From: Mucilaginibacter sp.
Lineage (GTDB): Bacteria > Bacteroidota > Bacteroidia > Sphingobacteriales > Sphingobacteriaceae
NCBI RefSeq assembly: GCF_025359345.1
Contig: NZ_JANYGQ010000013.1
Span: forward strand, 106,633-170,632
Reading direction: 5' to 3'
Length of the DNA: 64,000 nucleotides
Part shown: positions 1 to 9,203 of the stretch, piece by piece
Numbering within the stretch: position 1 is the first letter of the stretch
How the letters are laid out: each line of letters starts with the position of its first letter
The notes under the pieces: generated by a model
What the model saw: the letters and a program-made list of their open reading frames with translations, nothing else
Database searches by the model: none
What the model was told of the DNA's origin: nothing
Translations under genes and position numbers: made by a program

Positions 1-124
1 GCGGTATTTACTTTGGGGCCGAGGTTTTGGGGTTCGGTCCACGTGGTGTCTTTTTTAAAGGAAACCCATAAATGGCGATTTGAGTCAGCAGGATAAATGG
101 GAGAAGGAATACCAGCGCTTTCAT
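1..124 (-). pseudogene. Broken or frameshifted secreted beta-propeller-type protein, 5' end only
   Basis: Read leftwards from an ATG at 122-124, the first 20 residues form a good signal peptide (MKALVFLLPF..., hydrophobic core), but this frame stops at 8-10. A second frame, open to the window edge, reads LWVSFKKDTTWTEPQNLGPKVNT, which resembles the repeated strand motif of PD40/TolB-like propellers. Signal peptide and mature-like sequence therefore lie in different frames, which suggests a frameshift or decayed gene. Only about 40 codons are visible, so an error in the sequence cannot be excluded. Confidence 0.35.
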
Positions 125-268
125 TTGGGATTAATATTTTGAGCAAATAAAGGAATTAAGAGGATGGCTGTGTAACTTCTTCAACCATTAGGGTGCCTTT
201 TTTAACGTTTAACGCCATAACACAACATTTTTTGCTACCTTGCATACCTCATCACCTATAAAAGTATA

Positions 269-1489
269 GTGACATTCAAGGATTTTAATTTTAACGGGGA
301 GTTATTTGAAGGCATCGAAAGCATGGGTTTTATTACCCCCACCCCTATTCAGGAAATGGCTATCCCCATCATTTCCGCCGGTCGCGACATAATTGCCTGC
401 GCACAAACGGGTACGGGTAAAACCGGCGCCTACCTTTTGCCCATATTGGACAAGATCGGTAGCACCAACCGGCACCATACCAGCACGCTTATTTTAGCGC
501 CAACGCGCGAGCTTGCCCAACAAATTGATCAACAAGTTGAGGGCCTTGCCTATTTTACAGGCATCAGCTCGATAGCAGTTTTTGGCGGCGGCGATGGCAG
601 CGCTTACGAACAGCAGCGCCGCGGTATACAAGCCAATGTAAATATCATTATTGCCACGCCCGGCAGGCTTATTGCGCACCTTACATCGGGCGTATTAAAG
701 CTTAACCATTGCACTAACTTAATTTTGGACGAAGCCGACCGCATGCTCGACATGGGTTTTTCGGACGATATTATGCGCATCATCAGCTACCTGCCCAAAG
801 AACGGCAGACACTGTTGTTTTCGGCAACTATGCCGGGGCGCATACGTACGCTGGCTAAAAAGATATTGAACAACCCTGAGCAGGTAAACATTGCACTGTC
901 GCAACCGGCAGTGGGGATCGACCAGCAGATATACCGCGTGCACGATGCGCAGAAAACACCTTTGCTGCAATTGCTGCTTAAAAATGGGTCGTACGCCAGT
1001 ACCATTATTTTTTGCTCGAGGAAAGAGATCGTAAAGTCGCTAACCCGCGAGTTGAAGCAGGCTAAGCTCAACGCCAGCGCCTTTCACTCTGATTTGGAGC
1101 AGAAGGAACGCGAGGAAATTTTATTAGCCTTTAAAAACAAACAATTGCCGGTTATCATAGGTACCGACGCCCTTTCGCGCGGTATTGATGTGGAGGGGAT
1201 TGACCTGGTTATCAACTACGATGTACCTGGCGACCCGGAGGATTATATCCACCGCATTGGTCGTACGGCCCGCGCCGAAACAACCGGCACCGCCATCACC
1301 TTCGTAAACCACCGCGACGAACGCAAACTGAAAAACATTGAACAACTGATAGAAAAACCTATCCGCCTAATCGATGTGCCGGATGAGCTGAAGTCGATAG
1401 AGCAGGCTAAACAACCGGAACATGGCCCTAATAAACGCCCGCAGCAAAGGCGCTGGGGTAATAAGGGTAAGCCGAGGGGTAAGAGTTAA
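269..1489 (+). CDS. DEAD-box ATP-dependent RNA helicase (RhlE-like)
   Basis: 406 aa, GTG start. All helicase core motifs are visible: Q-motif PTPIQ (24-28), Walker A AQTGTGKT (45-52), PTRELA (78-83), TPGR (130-133), DEAD (154-157), SAT (185-187), and in RecA domain 2 RGID and HRIGRTAR. A short basic tail (KRPQQRRWGNKGKPRGKS) follows, as in RhlE/CsdA-type proteins that unwind structured RNA during ribosome assembly or decay in the cytoplasm. RhlE, SrmB and CsdA cannot be told apart with certainty from motifs, so no symbol is given. It stands alone; the upstream 140 bases are non-coding. Confidence 0.93.
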   Translation: MTFKDFNFNGELFEGIESMGFITPTPIQEMAIPIISAGRDIIACAQTGTGKTGAYLLPILDKIGSTNRHHTSTLILAPTRELAQQIDQQVEGLAYFTGISSIAVFGGGDGSAYEQQRRGIQANVNIIIATPGRLIAHLTSGVLKLNHCTNLILDEADRMLDMGFSDDIMRIISYLPKERQTLLFSATMPGRIRTLAKKILNNPEQVNIALSQPAVGIDQQIYRVHDAQKTPLLQLLLKNGSYASTIIFCSRKEIVKSLTRELKQAKLNASAFHSDLEQKEREEILLAFKNKQLPVIIGTDALSRGIDVEGIDLVINYDVPGDPEDYIHRIGRTARAETTGTAITFVNHRDERKLKNIEQLIEKPIRLIDVPDELKSIEQAKQPEHGPNKRPQQRRWGNKGKPRGKS

Positions 1490-1496
1490 GAAATGC

Positions 1497-1680
1497 AGCT
1501 CACCCTCTTTGCGCTTGCGCAGAGAGGGTCGACGAGCGATCCGCTGGCTAGCGGACGGGGTGAGTCTACACCGCCGTGCATTCGCGCCAATGCATTGACG
1601 TGAACATCGCGCGCATATCGACTCACCCGGTCGTTGCTTCGCTCGGCCTGCCCTCTCTGCTTCGCGGCAGCCGGCAAAAA
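1497..1680. repeat. Interspersed inverted repeat, family A (copy 1)
   Basis: A palindromic segment bounded by 'agctcaccctctttgcgc' and 'ctgccctctctgcttcgcgg', with the internal words gagggtcgac, gatccgctggctagcgga and gactcacccggtcg. The same words recur at 4928-4999 and 12803-12975, always between genes. It fills the gap before the GH43 gene. Confidence 0.8.
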
Positions 1681-1697
1681 ATAAAAAGATACTTTTT

Positions 1698-2681
1698 ATG
1701 ACAACACCCAAAAAACTCCTTCTTATCCTGCTGTTAACCCAATGCGGCATCGCGGCAGCACAAAAAAAAGAAACATCAGGCAACCCGATTGCCCAAGGCT
1801 GGTACGCCGACCCGGAAGCTAAAATTTTTGATAAAACTTATTGGGTTTACCCTACCTACTCGGCAAAATACGATGAGCAGGTTTTTATGGACGCTTTCTC
1901 CTCAACCGATCTGGTGCACTGGACCAAGCACCCCCATATTGTAGACAGCAGTTCGGTTAAATGGGTAAAACGCGCACTTTGGGCGCCGGCGGTAACTAAA
2001 AAAGACGACAAGTATTACCTGTTTTTTGGCGCCAATGATATTCATGATGACCAAAAGGAAATCGGTGGCATCGGCGTTGCCGTGTCAGACAATCCCGGCG
2101 GGCCGTTTAAAGATTACCTGGGCAAGCCGCTGATCGGTAAAATTTACAACAAGGCCCAGCCTATCGACCAATTTGTTTATAAGGATGACGATGGCCAGTA
2201 CTATATTATATATGGTGGCTGGGGGCAGTGCAATATCGCGAAGCTCAATAAGGATTTTACCGGCTTTTTGCCCTTTGCAGATGGCGAAACCTTTAAGCGC
2301 ATTACCCCGAAGGATTATGTTGAGGGCCCGGTGATGTTTAAGCGCAAAGGCAAATACTACTTAATGTGGAGCGAAGGCGGCTGGACAGGTCCTGACTATC
2401 GCGTAGCTTATGCAATTGGCAATACGCCGCTGGGGCCGTTTAAACGTATTGCTACTATATTAAAGCAGGATGTTAAAATTGCTACCGGCGCGGGGCACCA
2501 CTCGGTGTTGAATGTGCCTGGTACTAATGAATGGTATATTGTTTACCATCGCCGCCCCCTTGGTGAAACCGATGGCAACCACCGAGTGACTTGTATCGAC
2601 AAAATGTACTTTGATAAAAACGGGATGATATTGCCGGTAAAGATTACCAATGAGGGAGTTGCAGCGAGGGTGATAAAATAA
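1698..2681 (+). CDS. Glycoside hydrolase family 43 (secreted)
   Basis: 327 aa with an N-terminal signal peptide (about 1-21, ending AAA-QKK). Five-bladed propeller GH43 signatures are in order: WYADPE with the putative general base Asp38, the pKa-modulating Asp157 in QPIDQFVYKDDDGQYY, and the general acid Glu209 in VEGPVMFKRKGKYYLMWSEG. Family members are alpha-L-arabinofuranosidases or beta-xylosidases acting on plant or microbial glycans. The enzyme probably acts in the periplasm or outside the cell. No SusC/SusD pair is present nearby, so it is not in a typical polysaccharide-utilisation locus here. Substrate cannot be decided from sequence. Confidence 0.88.
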   Translation: MTTPKKLLLILLLTQCGIAAAQKKETSGNPIAQGWYADPEAKIFDKTYWVYPTYSAKYDEQVFMDAFSSTDLVHWTKHPHIVDSSSVKWVKRALWAPAVTKKDDKYYLFFGANDIHDDQKEIGGIGVAVSDNPGGPFKDYLGKPLIGKIYNKAQPIDQFVYKDDDGQYYIIYGGWGQCNIAKLNKDFTGFLPFADGETFKRITPKDYVEGPVMFKRKGKYYLMWSEGGWTGPDYRVAYAIGNTPLGPFKRIATILKQDVKIATGAGHHSVLNVPGTNEWYIVYHRRPLGETDGNHRVTCIDKMYFDKNGMILPVKITNEGVAARVIK

Positions 2682-2724
2682 TAACTACATACCGGCGAAA
2701 CAGCAGGATAAGCTGGTTTTTACC

Positions 2725-2890
2725 AAAAGTGCTGACACTAATTTGTCAGTACTTTTTGCGTTTTTAGGGGTAGCAGGCAGGGTAAAAAGTGCATTATTAC
2801 TACAGAAACAAGCTTTTTAGCACTTTGCGGGGAACTGTTCCTGTTCCACCCTGTTCCTTATGTTCCACTGTGAACAGGAACGCAAAATCT
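2725..2890. repeat. About 165-bp dispersed repeat (copy 1) with hairpin
   Basis: Starts with the hairpin CTGACA-CTAATT-TGTCAG followed by a T-rich tract, and ends with a C/T-rich part (ctgttccaccctgttcctta) and gaacaggaacgcaaa. The same arrangement recurs at 44297-44457, there after the RhuM gene. Both copies sit immediately 3' of a gene, so the hairpin could act as a terminator. Confidence 0.75.
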
Positions 2891-2907
2891 ATACCCAATG
2901 ACGAACC

Positions 2908-3780
2908 TTACTCCTCCAATTCCCCCGCGGCAAAGGTATTTCCCTGTTTAATATCGCCGGTATCAAACCCCTTTTTAAACCAATAGGCGCGCTGGGCCGA
3001 TGTGCCGTGGGTAAAGCTGTCAGGTTCTACATGGCCCTGGTATTGCTGCTGCAGGCGGTCATCGCCAATGGCATGGGCTGCGGTTAGTGCCGAGTCGATG
3101 TCCGGGCGGTTGATGACAATACCGCTTTGATTTTTTGCTTCATAATGCGCCCAAATGCCGGCATAAAAATCGGCCTGCAGTTCGAGTTTTACGGATAGCT
3201 TGTTATATTCCTTTTTGCTCATGCTTTGCCGTGCCTGCTCCATTTTTTGCGATACACCCAGCAGGTTTTGTACGTGGTGACCAACCTCGTGGGCAATTAC
3301 ATAAGCCGCAGCAAACTCGCCGGGGGCATGGAAGCGCCGCTGCATCTCGGTAAAAAATGAAGTGTCGAGGTAAACTTTACGGTCGGCGGGGCAATAAAAG
3401 GGGCCTGTTGCCGAACTGGCGAAACCGCAGCCCTGGGCATCAACGCCTTCGCTGTAAAGGTGGAGGGTTGGCTTAGTGTAAGTTCGACCCATGCTGCTGA
3501 AAATCTCCGTCCAAATATCTTCGGTACCGGCCAGGATTACCCGCGAAAATTTTTTCTGCATCCCCTCAGGTCCGTTGGTAACACGGGTATTTTGCTGTTG
3601 AGTGCTGTCGCCGCTGCTTCCACCGTTTAAGAGCTGGGCGGGGTTAACGCCTGTAAACAGGTAGATCAGCAGGCCTATAAAGCCGATGATGCCGCCTCCA
3701 AAAAACAATCCGCGACCTCCACCACCACTGCTGCTACCTTCTTCAACATTATCGCTTTCGCGTCCGCCAAACCATTGCAT
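2908..3780 (-). CDS. Neutral zinc metallopeptidase, YpfJ type (membrane-anchored)
   Basis: 290 aa. A glycine-rich N-terminus is followed by one transmembrane segment (about 27-43) and a peptidase domain. The zinc motif HEVGHH is at 164-169, and a later LELQADFYAGIWAHY segment supplies the probable third ligand; this is the arrangement of the putative neutral zinc metallopeptidase family (PF04228). Cysteines near 118 and 130 may form a disulphide in the exported domain. The physiological substrate is unknown. The gene is transcribed in the same direction as cysM, but a 216-bp gap with an inverted repeat separates them. Confidence 0.87.
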   Translation of the reverse strand: MQWFGGRESDNVEEGSSSGGGGRGLFFGGGIIGFIGLLIYLFTGVNPAQLLNGGSSGDSTQQQNTRVTNGPEGMQKKFSRVILAGTEDIWTEIFSSMGRTYTKPTLHLYSEGVDAQGCGFASSATGPFYCPADRKVYLDTSFFTEMQRRFHAPGEFAAAYVIAHEVGHHVQNLLGVSQKMEQARQSMSKKEYNKLSVKLELQADFYAGIWAHYEAKNQSGIVINRPDIDSALTAAHAIGDDRLQQQYQGHVEPDSFTHGTSAQRAYWFKKGFDTGDIKQGNTFAAGELEE

Positions 3781-3839
3781 AACTATTTGATTTTATGTTA
3801 AGGGTTAACAGGGATTTGGGGAGATTGTTTACGGGGGAT

Positions 3840-3991
3840 CTGAATCGGGATTAAATAGATTTTGCGATTAACGGCATGTTTGCATACCGGCATGAATAAG
3901 ACGATTATCAACGGCCGCACCCTGATATAGACCGACGATACGTGGTCGCCAAAATCGCGGGCATCCTAAAATCTGTTTAATCCCGGTTCAG
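3840..3991. repeat. Small inverted-repeat element (MITE-like)
   Basis: The left end CTGAATCGGGATTAAATAG and the right end CTGTTTAATCCCGGTTCAG are imperfect reverse complements over about 24 bases, enclosing about 100 bases with no coding potential. It fills the gap between the metallopeptidase and cysM. Confidence 0.6.
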
Positions 3992-3996
3992 ACAAT

Positions 3997-4869
3997 TTAT
4001 CCAAAAAGCTCACTGCTCAAATACCTGTCGCCCCTATCGCAGCAAATAAATACGATGGTGCCTTCGGTAAGTTCTTGTGCTACTTTTGCAGCTGCCGCCA
4101 TTGCGCCGCCGCTGCTCATGCCTGCAAATAGCCCTTCTTCCCTGGCAAGGCGGCGTGCCATTTGGATGGATTCAGCTTCTGATATATCCAGCACCCTGTC
4201 GACACGCTCTGGTTCAAATATTTTTGGTAGGTATTCAACCGGCCAGCGGCGTATGCCGGGGATTGACGAGCCTTCGGTTGGCTGACAACCTACAATTTGA
4301 ATGGCCGGGTTTATCTCTTTAAAATACCGCGAGTTTCCCATTATCGTACCCGTAGTACCCATGGCGCTTACAAAATGGGTGATCTGCCCTTCGGTGTCGC
4401 GCCAGATTTCGGGGCCGGTGGTTTTGTAGTGGGCTAGATAATTATCGGGATTGGCAAACTGGTTGAGTAAAAAGTAGCCATCGGTAGCGCCTTTTTCTTC
4501 CGCATAATCGCGGCAGATTTCAATACCTTCCAACAGTGTTACCTTGGCCCCGAATGCTTCCATAGTTAGTGTGCGCTCGCGGGTGGAGTTTGAGGGCATT
4601 ACCAGCTCAATTTCCAGTCCGTACATGCTGGCGATCATGGCGAGGGCAATACCTGTGTTGCCGCTGGTGGCTTCAACCAGTTTGGTGCCTTTTTTAATGT
4701 CACCGCGCTCCAGGGCGCTGCGTATCATATTAAGTGCCGCCCGGTCCTTCACGCTACCGCCGGGGTTGTTCCCTTCCAGCTTGGCAAAAATGCGTACATT
4801 GGGGTTAGGGTTTAGTCTTTTTATTTCGGCCATTGGCGTGTTGCCAATTAAATCTATTATTCCAGCCAT
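3997..4869 (-). CDS. cysM: Cysteine synthase B (O-acetylserine sulfhydrylase)
   Basis: 290 aa PLP enzyme converting O-acetylserine and sulfide (or thiosulfate in CysM) to cysteine. The PLP lysine is Lys41 in NPGGSVKDRA. The substrate loop TSGNTG is at 68-73, and GTTGT (near 170) holds the PLP phosphate. The length and the shortened C-terminus are typical of CysM rather than CysK. The serine acetyltransferase that makes its substrate lies directly upstream on the same strand (5006-5818), so the two probably form one cysteine-biosynthesis unit, although a family A repeat now sits between them. Confidence 0.92.
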   Translation of the reverse strand: MAGIIDLIGNTPMAEIKRLNPNPNVRIFAKLEGNNPGGSVKDRAALNMIRSALERGDIKKGTKLVEATSGNTGIALAMIASMYGLEIELVMPSNSTRERTLTMEAFGAKVTLLEGIEICRDYAEEKGATDGYFLLNQFANPDNYLAHYKTTGPEIWRDTEGQITHFVSAMGTTGTIMGNSRYFKEINPAIQIVGCQPTEGSSIPGIRRWPVEYLPKIFEPERVDRVLDISEAESIQMARRLAREEGLFAGMSSGGAMAAAAKVAQELTEGTIVFICCDRGDRYLSSELFG

Positions 4870-4927
4870 GGTATTTAAGTTTTATTTAGAGGTTCGCGCC
4901 TGCATAGTTTGTTACCTGTCGCCGTCT

Positions 4928-4999
4928 TGACTCACCCCGTCCGCTAGCTAGCGGATCGCTGGTCGACCCTCTCTGCGCAAGCGCAAATAGGGTGAGCTG
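4928..4999. repeat. Interspersed repeat, family A (copy 2, short)
   Basis: 'gactcaccccgtccgctagc ... ctctctgcgcaagcgc ... agggtgagct' is the reverse-complement relative of the left half of 1497-1680. It lies between cysM and the serine acetyltransferase, inside a likely operon. Confidence 0.75.
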
Positions 5000-5005
5000 C
5001 AATTT

Positions 5006-5818
5006 TTAATCTTTATTTTTATTCAGCACAACAAGCGCCGGTTTATGATAAACTGTCGAGTTTGGCTCCACACTTTTAGTCAGCCAAACGTTGCCGCCAA
5101 TAGTGCTGTGGTGCCCTATTGAGGTTTCGCCGCCAAGTATAGTAGCACCGGAGTATATCACAACGTAATCTTCAACCGTTGGGTGGCGCTTTGTAAAAGC
5201 CATATTTTTGGATACGCTTAAGGCGCCAAGGGTAACGCCCTGGTACAACTTAACGTGCTTGCCAATAACGCAGCTTTCGCCAATTACAATGCCGGTGCCA
5301 TGATCGATGTGAAAATATTCATCAATCTGCGCCGCGGGATGAATGTCGATGCCTGTTTTTGAGTGGGCGTATTCGGTCAATATCCGTGGCAACAGTGGTA
5401 CATCATGCTGATATAATACATGCGCCAACCTGTAAAACGATATGGCAAAAAAGCCGGGATAAGTGCGAATCACTTCAAACTCAGTCCGAGCGGCCGGGTC
5501 GCCTTCAAAAATTTCTTGTATATCGGTATTCAGCAGGCGGTATACCTCGGGCAGCTGTTCAAAAACCGATTTTGACAGTTGGTCGCTATCGCAGTTTTCA
5601 CAGGCTTTGGTGGCACTCATCACCAGGCAAAGCTCGTTACGCAGCCTTTTGAACTCATCCTTTAATTCGGCTATGGTGTGAAACTCCTGTTTGGATTGCT
5701 CCGGAAACAGCAACCGGATTACCTGCAGCGCCCAGGCAGCAATTTCCCTGTTTGATGCTACGGCCTCGGTTTTGTCGTGTTTATCAAACAATTGCCGGTA
5801 AAAATCTTCATTGGTCAT
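5006..5818 (-). CDS. Serine O-acetyltransferase (EpsC/CysE family)
   Basis: 270 aa. An N-terminal helical region (about 1-150) precedes a left-handed beta-helix of hexapeptide repeats (IDIHPAAQI, GIVIGESCVIG, VKLYQGVTLGA), the fold of serine acetyltransferases that make O-acetylserine from serine and acetyl-CoA. The active-site HIDHGTGIVIG stretch is intact. The long N-terminus matches the EpsC-type enzymes common in Bacteroidetes. It lies directly upstream of cysM on the same strand. Confidence 0.9.
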   Translation of the reverse strand: MTNEDFYRQLFDKHDKTEAVASNREIAAWALQVIRLLFPEQSKQEFHTIAELKDEFKRLRNELCLVMSATKACENCDSDQLSKSVFEQLPEVYRLLNTDIQEIFEGDPAARTEFEVIRTYPGFFAISFYRLAHVLYQHDVPLLPRILTEYAHSKTGIDIHPAAQIDEYFHIDHGTGIVIGESCVIGKHVKLYQGVTLGALSVSKNMAFTKRHPTVEDYVVIYSGATILGGETSIGHHSTIGGNVWLTKSVEPNSTVYHKPALVVLNKNKD

Positions 5819-5960
5819 TGGTTATTAATAATTGGTTGCATTCAAAATTTACTACGGGTGGCTTTAAAGGTAAAATAAATCTTTCCCTAAAACTATAGAC
5901 TTAATAGTATATTTGAAATTACAAGTTTATATAAAATATTGTTGTTGGTTTGTAATTTTA

Positions 5961-6090
5961 GCGGTTAGAGACTGGTTATTAGAGATTAGTTGCGCAGCGA
6001 CAACCTTTATTGCGGGAGACGTGATGCATCACTCCACAATTAAACCTTTTTTCAAATCTAATCTCTAACCTCAAATCACTAATCAACTTT
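5961..6090. repeat. Inverted repeat with TTAGAGATTAG arms
   Basis: gactggttattagagattag and aatctctaacctcaaatcac form imperfect inverted arms. A related hairpin occurs at 29401-29508. It occupies most of the 326-bp gap between the divergent serine acetyltransferase and isomerase genes; I see no gene there. Confidence 0.55.
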
Positions 6091-6144
6091 TTTTTCAAAT
6101 GTGTCAAACTTACACTATATTTACCATCACCAATTATTAAACCA

Positions 6145-7020
6145 ATGAGTACCAGGAGATCGTTTCTTAAAACTTCGGCTGTGCTATCTGCCGGGTTATT
6201 AGTAGCCCCACAACTGTTTGCCTACGACAAAAAGTATATCGGCCTGCAATTATACACCGTTAGGGATGCTATGGGCGCCGACCCTGTTGCCGCGTTAGCC
6301 AAGGTTGCACAAATAGGCTATACTTCTGTTGAAGGCGCTACCTACACGGGCAGCGAAAAATTCTACGGGATGGATTCGGCCAAATTTGCTGCGCTTTTAA
6401 AATCCAATGGCTTAATAATGCCCAGCAGTCACTACCGTTTAGGTGAGGACAGCAAGGACATGAAGGGCACCATATTAAACGATTGGCAAAAAGCTGTTGA
6501 CGATGCTGCCACCGTTGGCGTAAAATACATGGTTTGCGCATGGCTGTCGCCGGTAGAACGTGGTAAAATTGAACACTATAAAAAAATTGGCGGTGACTTA
6601 AATACCGCGGGCGAGATCTGCAAAAAAGCAGGTATACAGCTTTGCTACCATAACCACGATTTTGAATTTATACAGGAAGACGGCAAATATCCCTATGAGG
6701 CGTTATTGGCTGCAACTGATAAAGACCTGGTAAAAATGGAGATGGACCTTTATTGGGTAACCAAGGCCAACCAGGATCCGATAAAGCTGATCAATGAGCA
6801 TCCGGGCCGTTTCCCGCTATGGCATGTTAAGGACATGGATAAAACCGAAAAACGCAATTTCACCGAGGTGGGCAATGGCGTTATCGACTTTAAAAACATA
6901 TTCAAGCACGCTAAGAAGGCCGGTTTAAAATATTTCTTTGTTGAGCAGGATTCATGCCCGGGCAGTCCTTACGACAGCATTACCACCAGCATCAACTACA
7001 TTAAGAGCAACTTGGTTTAA
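6145..7020 (+). CDS. Secreted sugar phosphate isomerase/epimerase-like TIM-barrel protein
   Basis: 291 aa. It begins with a twin-arginine-like signal (STRRSFLKTSAVLSAG), followed by the xylose-isomerase-like barrel (AP endonuclease family 2 fold). Conserved features include GLQLYTVRD, CYHNHDFEF, a metal-binding-type DLYW, HVKDM and a final VEQD. Such proteins are widespread in Bacteroidetes; some act on keto-sugars such as 3-keto-glucosides, most are uncharacterised. The Tat-like signal suggests export in folded, metal-loaded form. A strong terminator follows. Confidence 0.85.
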   Translation: MSTRRSFLKTSAVLSAGLLVAPQLFAYDKKYIGLQLYTVRDAMGADPVAALAKVAQIGYTSVEGATYTGSEKFYGMDSAKFAALLKSNGLIMPSSHYRLGEDSKDMKGTILNDWQKAVDDAATVGVKYMVCAWLSPVERGKIEHYKKIGGDLNTAGEICKKAGIQLCYHNHDFEFIQEDGKYPYEALLAATDKDLVKMEMDLYWVTKANQDPIKLINEHPGRFPLWHVKDMDKTEKRNFTEVGNGVIDFKNIFKHAKKAGLKYFFVEQDSCPGSPYDSITTSINYIKSNLV

Positions 7021-7042
7021 GATCTTTACAATCAATCAACTC

Positions 7043-7076
7043 AGGCCGGGTAGTTTAATTACGCCCGGCTTTTTTA
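7043..7076 (+). terminator. Rho-independent terminator
   Basis: GCCGGG (7044-7049) pairs with CCCGGC (7064-7069) and is followed by TTTTTT, 23 bases after the isomerase stop codon. Confidence 0.85.
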
Positions 7077-7186
7077 ATTAGCACGAATTTTTACGAATAA
7101 GTCGAATTTCACGAATTTTAAAATAGCGTGAATTCGATATAAGAACTCAATCCATTGAACTGCGGTTGAAACCAAAATAGTCAGCC

Positions 7187-7315
7187 ATCGCCTCACCCTG
7201 CCCTCTCCAAAGGAGAGGGTTCTGAAAAGGAAATTTCGAGGAGCGAAGCTTCAGTCCTCTCCTTTGGAGAGGATTATTACATGAGGGCTTCGCCGTTTAG
7301 GTGAGGCGAAACGCG
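7187..7315. repeat. Palindromic interspersed element, family B
   Basis: The outer arms cgcctcaccc / gtgaggcg and the inner arms ccctctccaaaggagagggt / cctctcctttggagagg give nested palindromes. It occupies the 378-bp gap between convergent genes; no coding potential is seen. Confidence 0.6.
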
Positions 7316-7398
7316 AACCCGTAGGTAAGCGCCACGGATTTGATAGTATGAATTCTTATATCTAACTCACGTTCAATTATTGCGAATTTGTATTCTTC

Positions 7399-8394
7399 TT
7401 ATTGTGTAAAAACTTCGATGGTGTTAAGGTCGTTACCACCGCCACGGTTGGGCGCGCCTACGGCTATGTATATTTTGTTTTTGTAGACTATGGCCTGCAT
7501 ATCATGCCGGCCGGCTGCCAGGTGAGGGAGTTTTGTCCATAGACCCGTTTTGGTGTCAAAGGCTTCTGCCTCGTTGTGCGATGGTACCTGTGTACTGCTT
7601 TCGCCGCCCATAACAACCACCTGTTTTTTAAAGGCGACCGCCGTACCGCCACCCCTTAGCGTTGGCAGGTTTTGGGTTGAGAGCAGTGTTGTCCATTGGT
7701 TGGTTTTAAAATCAAAAACGTCAACTTCGGGGATGGTAAGTTTTAAAAGTTCGTTTGTTTTAACCGATGTGCGCCTGCCCGCTGCAAAATACAATTTACT
7801 GCCAATCACTACTGCATGTGCATGGTCGCGGCCGCGCGGGGCATCGGGCATGGTGCGCCAGGCGCCGGTTTCGGGGTCGAATTCATCCATCCAGGTCACG
7901 GTGCCATCATAGTGTCCGTCCTGTATACCGCCGACTAAGTAAAATTTATTTTTATAAATAACCGTGCCGCCGCCGCCGCGAAGTCGGCCGGCAGACATGG
8001 CGGGGCCTTTTTGCCATTCGTCGGTTTGGGGGTTGTAGATGTAAATATTCGCCAGCGGCGTTTCATGCGGGTAGCCGCCGGTCATGCCGCCTATTACATA
8101 AATCTTATTTTTATAGGCCACCGCCTGGAAGTGGTGCATCTCGAAAGGGGTGTTGCCCTTATGCGTCCAAACGTTTATCGCCGGGTCGAACACATCAACC
8201 GTTTTAATGCCGCGGCCACCAAGCAGGTAAAAATGATCGTTCACCTCCACAAAGCCGCAGTCTTCACGGTTAGCGGGTGTTCCCTGGGTAGTAATTATTT
8301 GCCAGCTGCCCGACGGGGTTTTGGTGGTATCCTGTGCAGGCAAGGTAAATGAGAACGCTGTTAAAACAACGAGGCAGGCGATAAATTTCTTCAT
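7399..8394 (-). CDS. Secreted Kelch-repeat protein
   Basis: 331 aa with a signal peptide (MKKFIACLVVLTAFSFTLPA). Five to six Kelch motifs follow, each with a YKNKIYVIGG-type strand and a W about 25 residues later (DEWQKGPAMSAGRLRGGGG, VTWMDEFDPETGAW). The fold is a beta-propeller, probably periplasmic or surface exposed. Some family members are N-acetylneuraminate epimerases; catalytic assignment is not possible here. It is convergent with the isomerase. Confidence 0.85.
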   Translation of the reverse strand: MKKFIACLVVLTAFSFTLPAQDTTKTPSGSWQIITTQGTPANREDCGFVEVNDHFYLLGGRGIKTVDVFDPAINVWTHKGNTPFEMHHFQAVAYKNKIYVIGGMTGGYPHETPLANIYIYNPQTDEWQKGPAMSAGRLRGGGGTVIYKNKFYLVGGIQDGHYDGTVTWMDEFDPETGAWRTMPDAPRGRDHAHAVVIGSKLYFAAGRRTSVKTNELLKLTIPEVDVFDFKTNQWTTLLSTQNLPTLRGGGTAVAFKKQVVVMGGESSTQVPSHNEAEAFDTKTGLWTKLPHLAAGRHDMQAIVYKNKIYIAVGAPNRGGGNDLNTIEVFTQ

Positions 8395-8473
8395 GATAAT
8401 TGGTTTGTTTAAAAATAGGATTTAATTATGGTTTAATAAATCGGCTTCTCCCTAATTCTTCGTATGTTACCAT

Positions 8474-9013
8474 ATGAAAATCAAAATTAGTTATGGTTTA
8501 TTGTTAGCTGCTGTATTTTCGGTTGCAACATTTGGAAAAGCGCACGCCCAAGCCGAACAAAAAGAATTGGCAGTTGGCGATAAAATGCCGGCATTTGCAC
8601 TTACCGACCAAAACGGCAAACGCTTTAACAGCGCCGATTATCTCGGCAAGAATTTCCTGGTGATTTATTTTTACCCGAAGGATGAAAGCATGGTTTGCAC
8701 CAAAGAAGCCTGCCAGTTTAGGGATAGCTTTAATGATTTCACCAAAGCCGGCGCCAAAGTAATCGGCATAAATGCCGGTACAGTTGAAAGCCATAAGAGC
8801 TTCACCGACCATTACAAGCTGCCTTTTATTTTATTAAGCGACCCGGATAACGTAGTTTATCATAAATTCGGGGTGAAGAATAAAATGTTTATGACCGGCC
8901 GTCAAACTTTTGTGGTAGATAAGGAAGGCAAAATAGCGTTCACCTATACAGCCATGATGCAGGGCAAAAAACATGCGGATGATGCACTGGCATTTGTGAA
9001 GGGGCATAAGTGA
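8474..9013 (+). CDS. Exported peroxiredoxin, AhpC/TSA (BCP-like)
   Basis: 179 aa. A signal peptide (about 1-26, ending AHAQA) precedes a thioredoxin-fold peroxiredoxin domain. The peroxidatic cysteine is Cys75 and a probable resolving cysteine is Cys80 in VCTKEACQF, the BCP-like spacing. The usual PG before the catalytic Cys is replaced by MV (SMVCTKE). It probably reduces peroxides in the periplasm. It stands alone and is divergent from the Kelch gene. Confidence 0.88.
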   Translation: MKIKISYGLLLAAVFSVATFGKAHAQAEQKELAVGDKMPAFALTDQNGKRFNSADYLGKNFLVIYFYPKDESMVCTKEACQFRDSFNDFTKAGAKVIGINAGTVESHKSFTDHYKLPFILLSDPDNVVYHKFGVKNKMFMTGRQTFVVDKEGKIAFTYTAMMQGKKHADDALAFVKGHK

Positions 9014-9203
9014 GGTAGTTAATGGTTCATAGTTAATGGTAGCGGCAAACCCAGGCCTAAGGGCCCTGTAGCAACAGATGTTCATAGCTCAATGGGTTCC
9101 ATCGCCTATAATCTAAATGCTATTGATAATATTTTGTGGCCATTAACTATTAACTTGCTATACACTACTTTTCCGGCTATGAACCATTAACTATGAACTA
9201 ATC

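Noticed and set aside
2789..2986. 65-codon frame on the plus strand
   Set aside because: Lies within the 165-bp dispersed repeat and runs into the metallopeptidase gene on the other strand.
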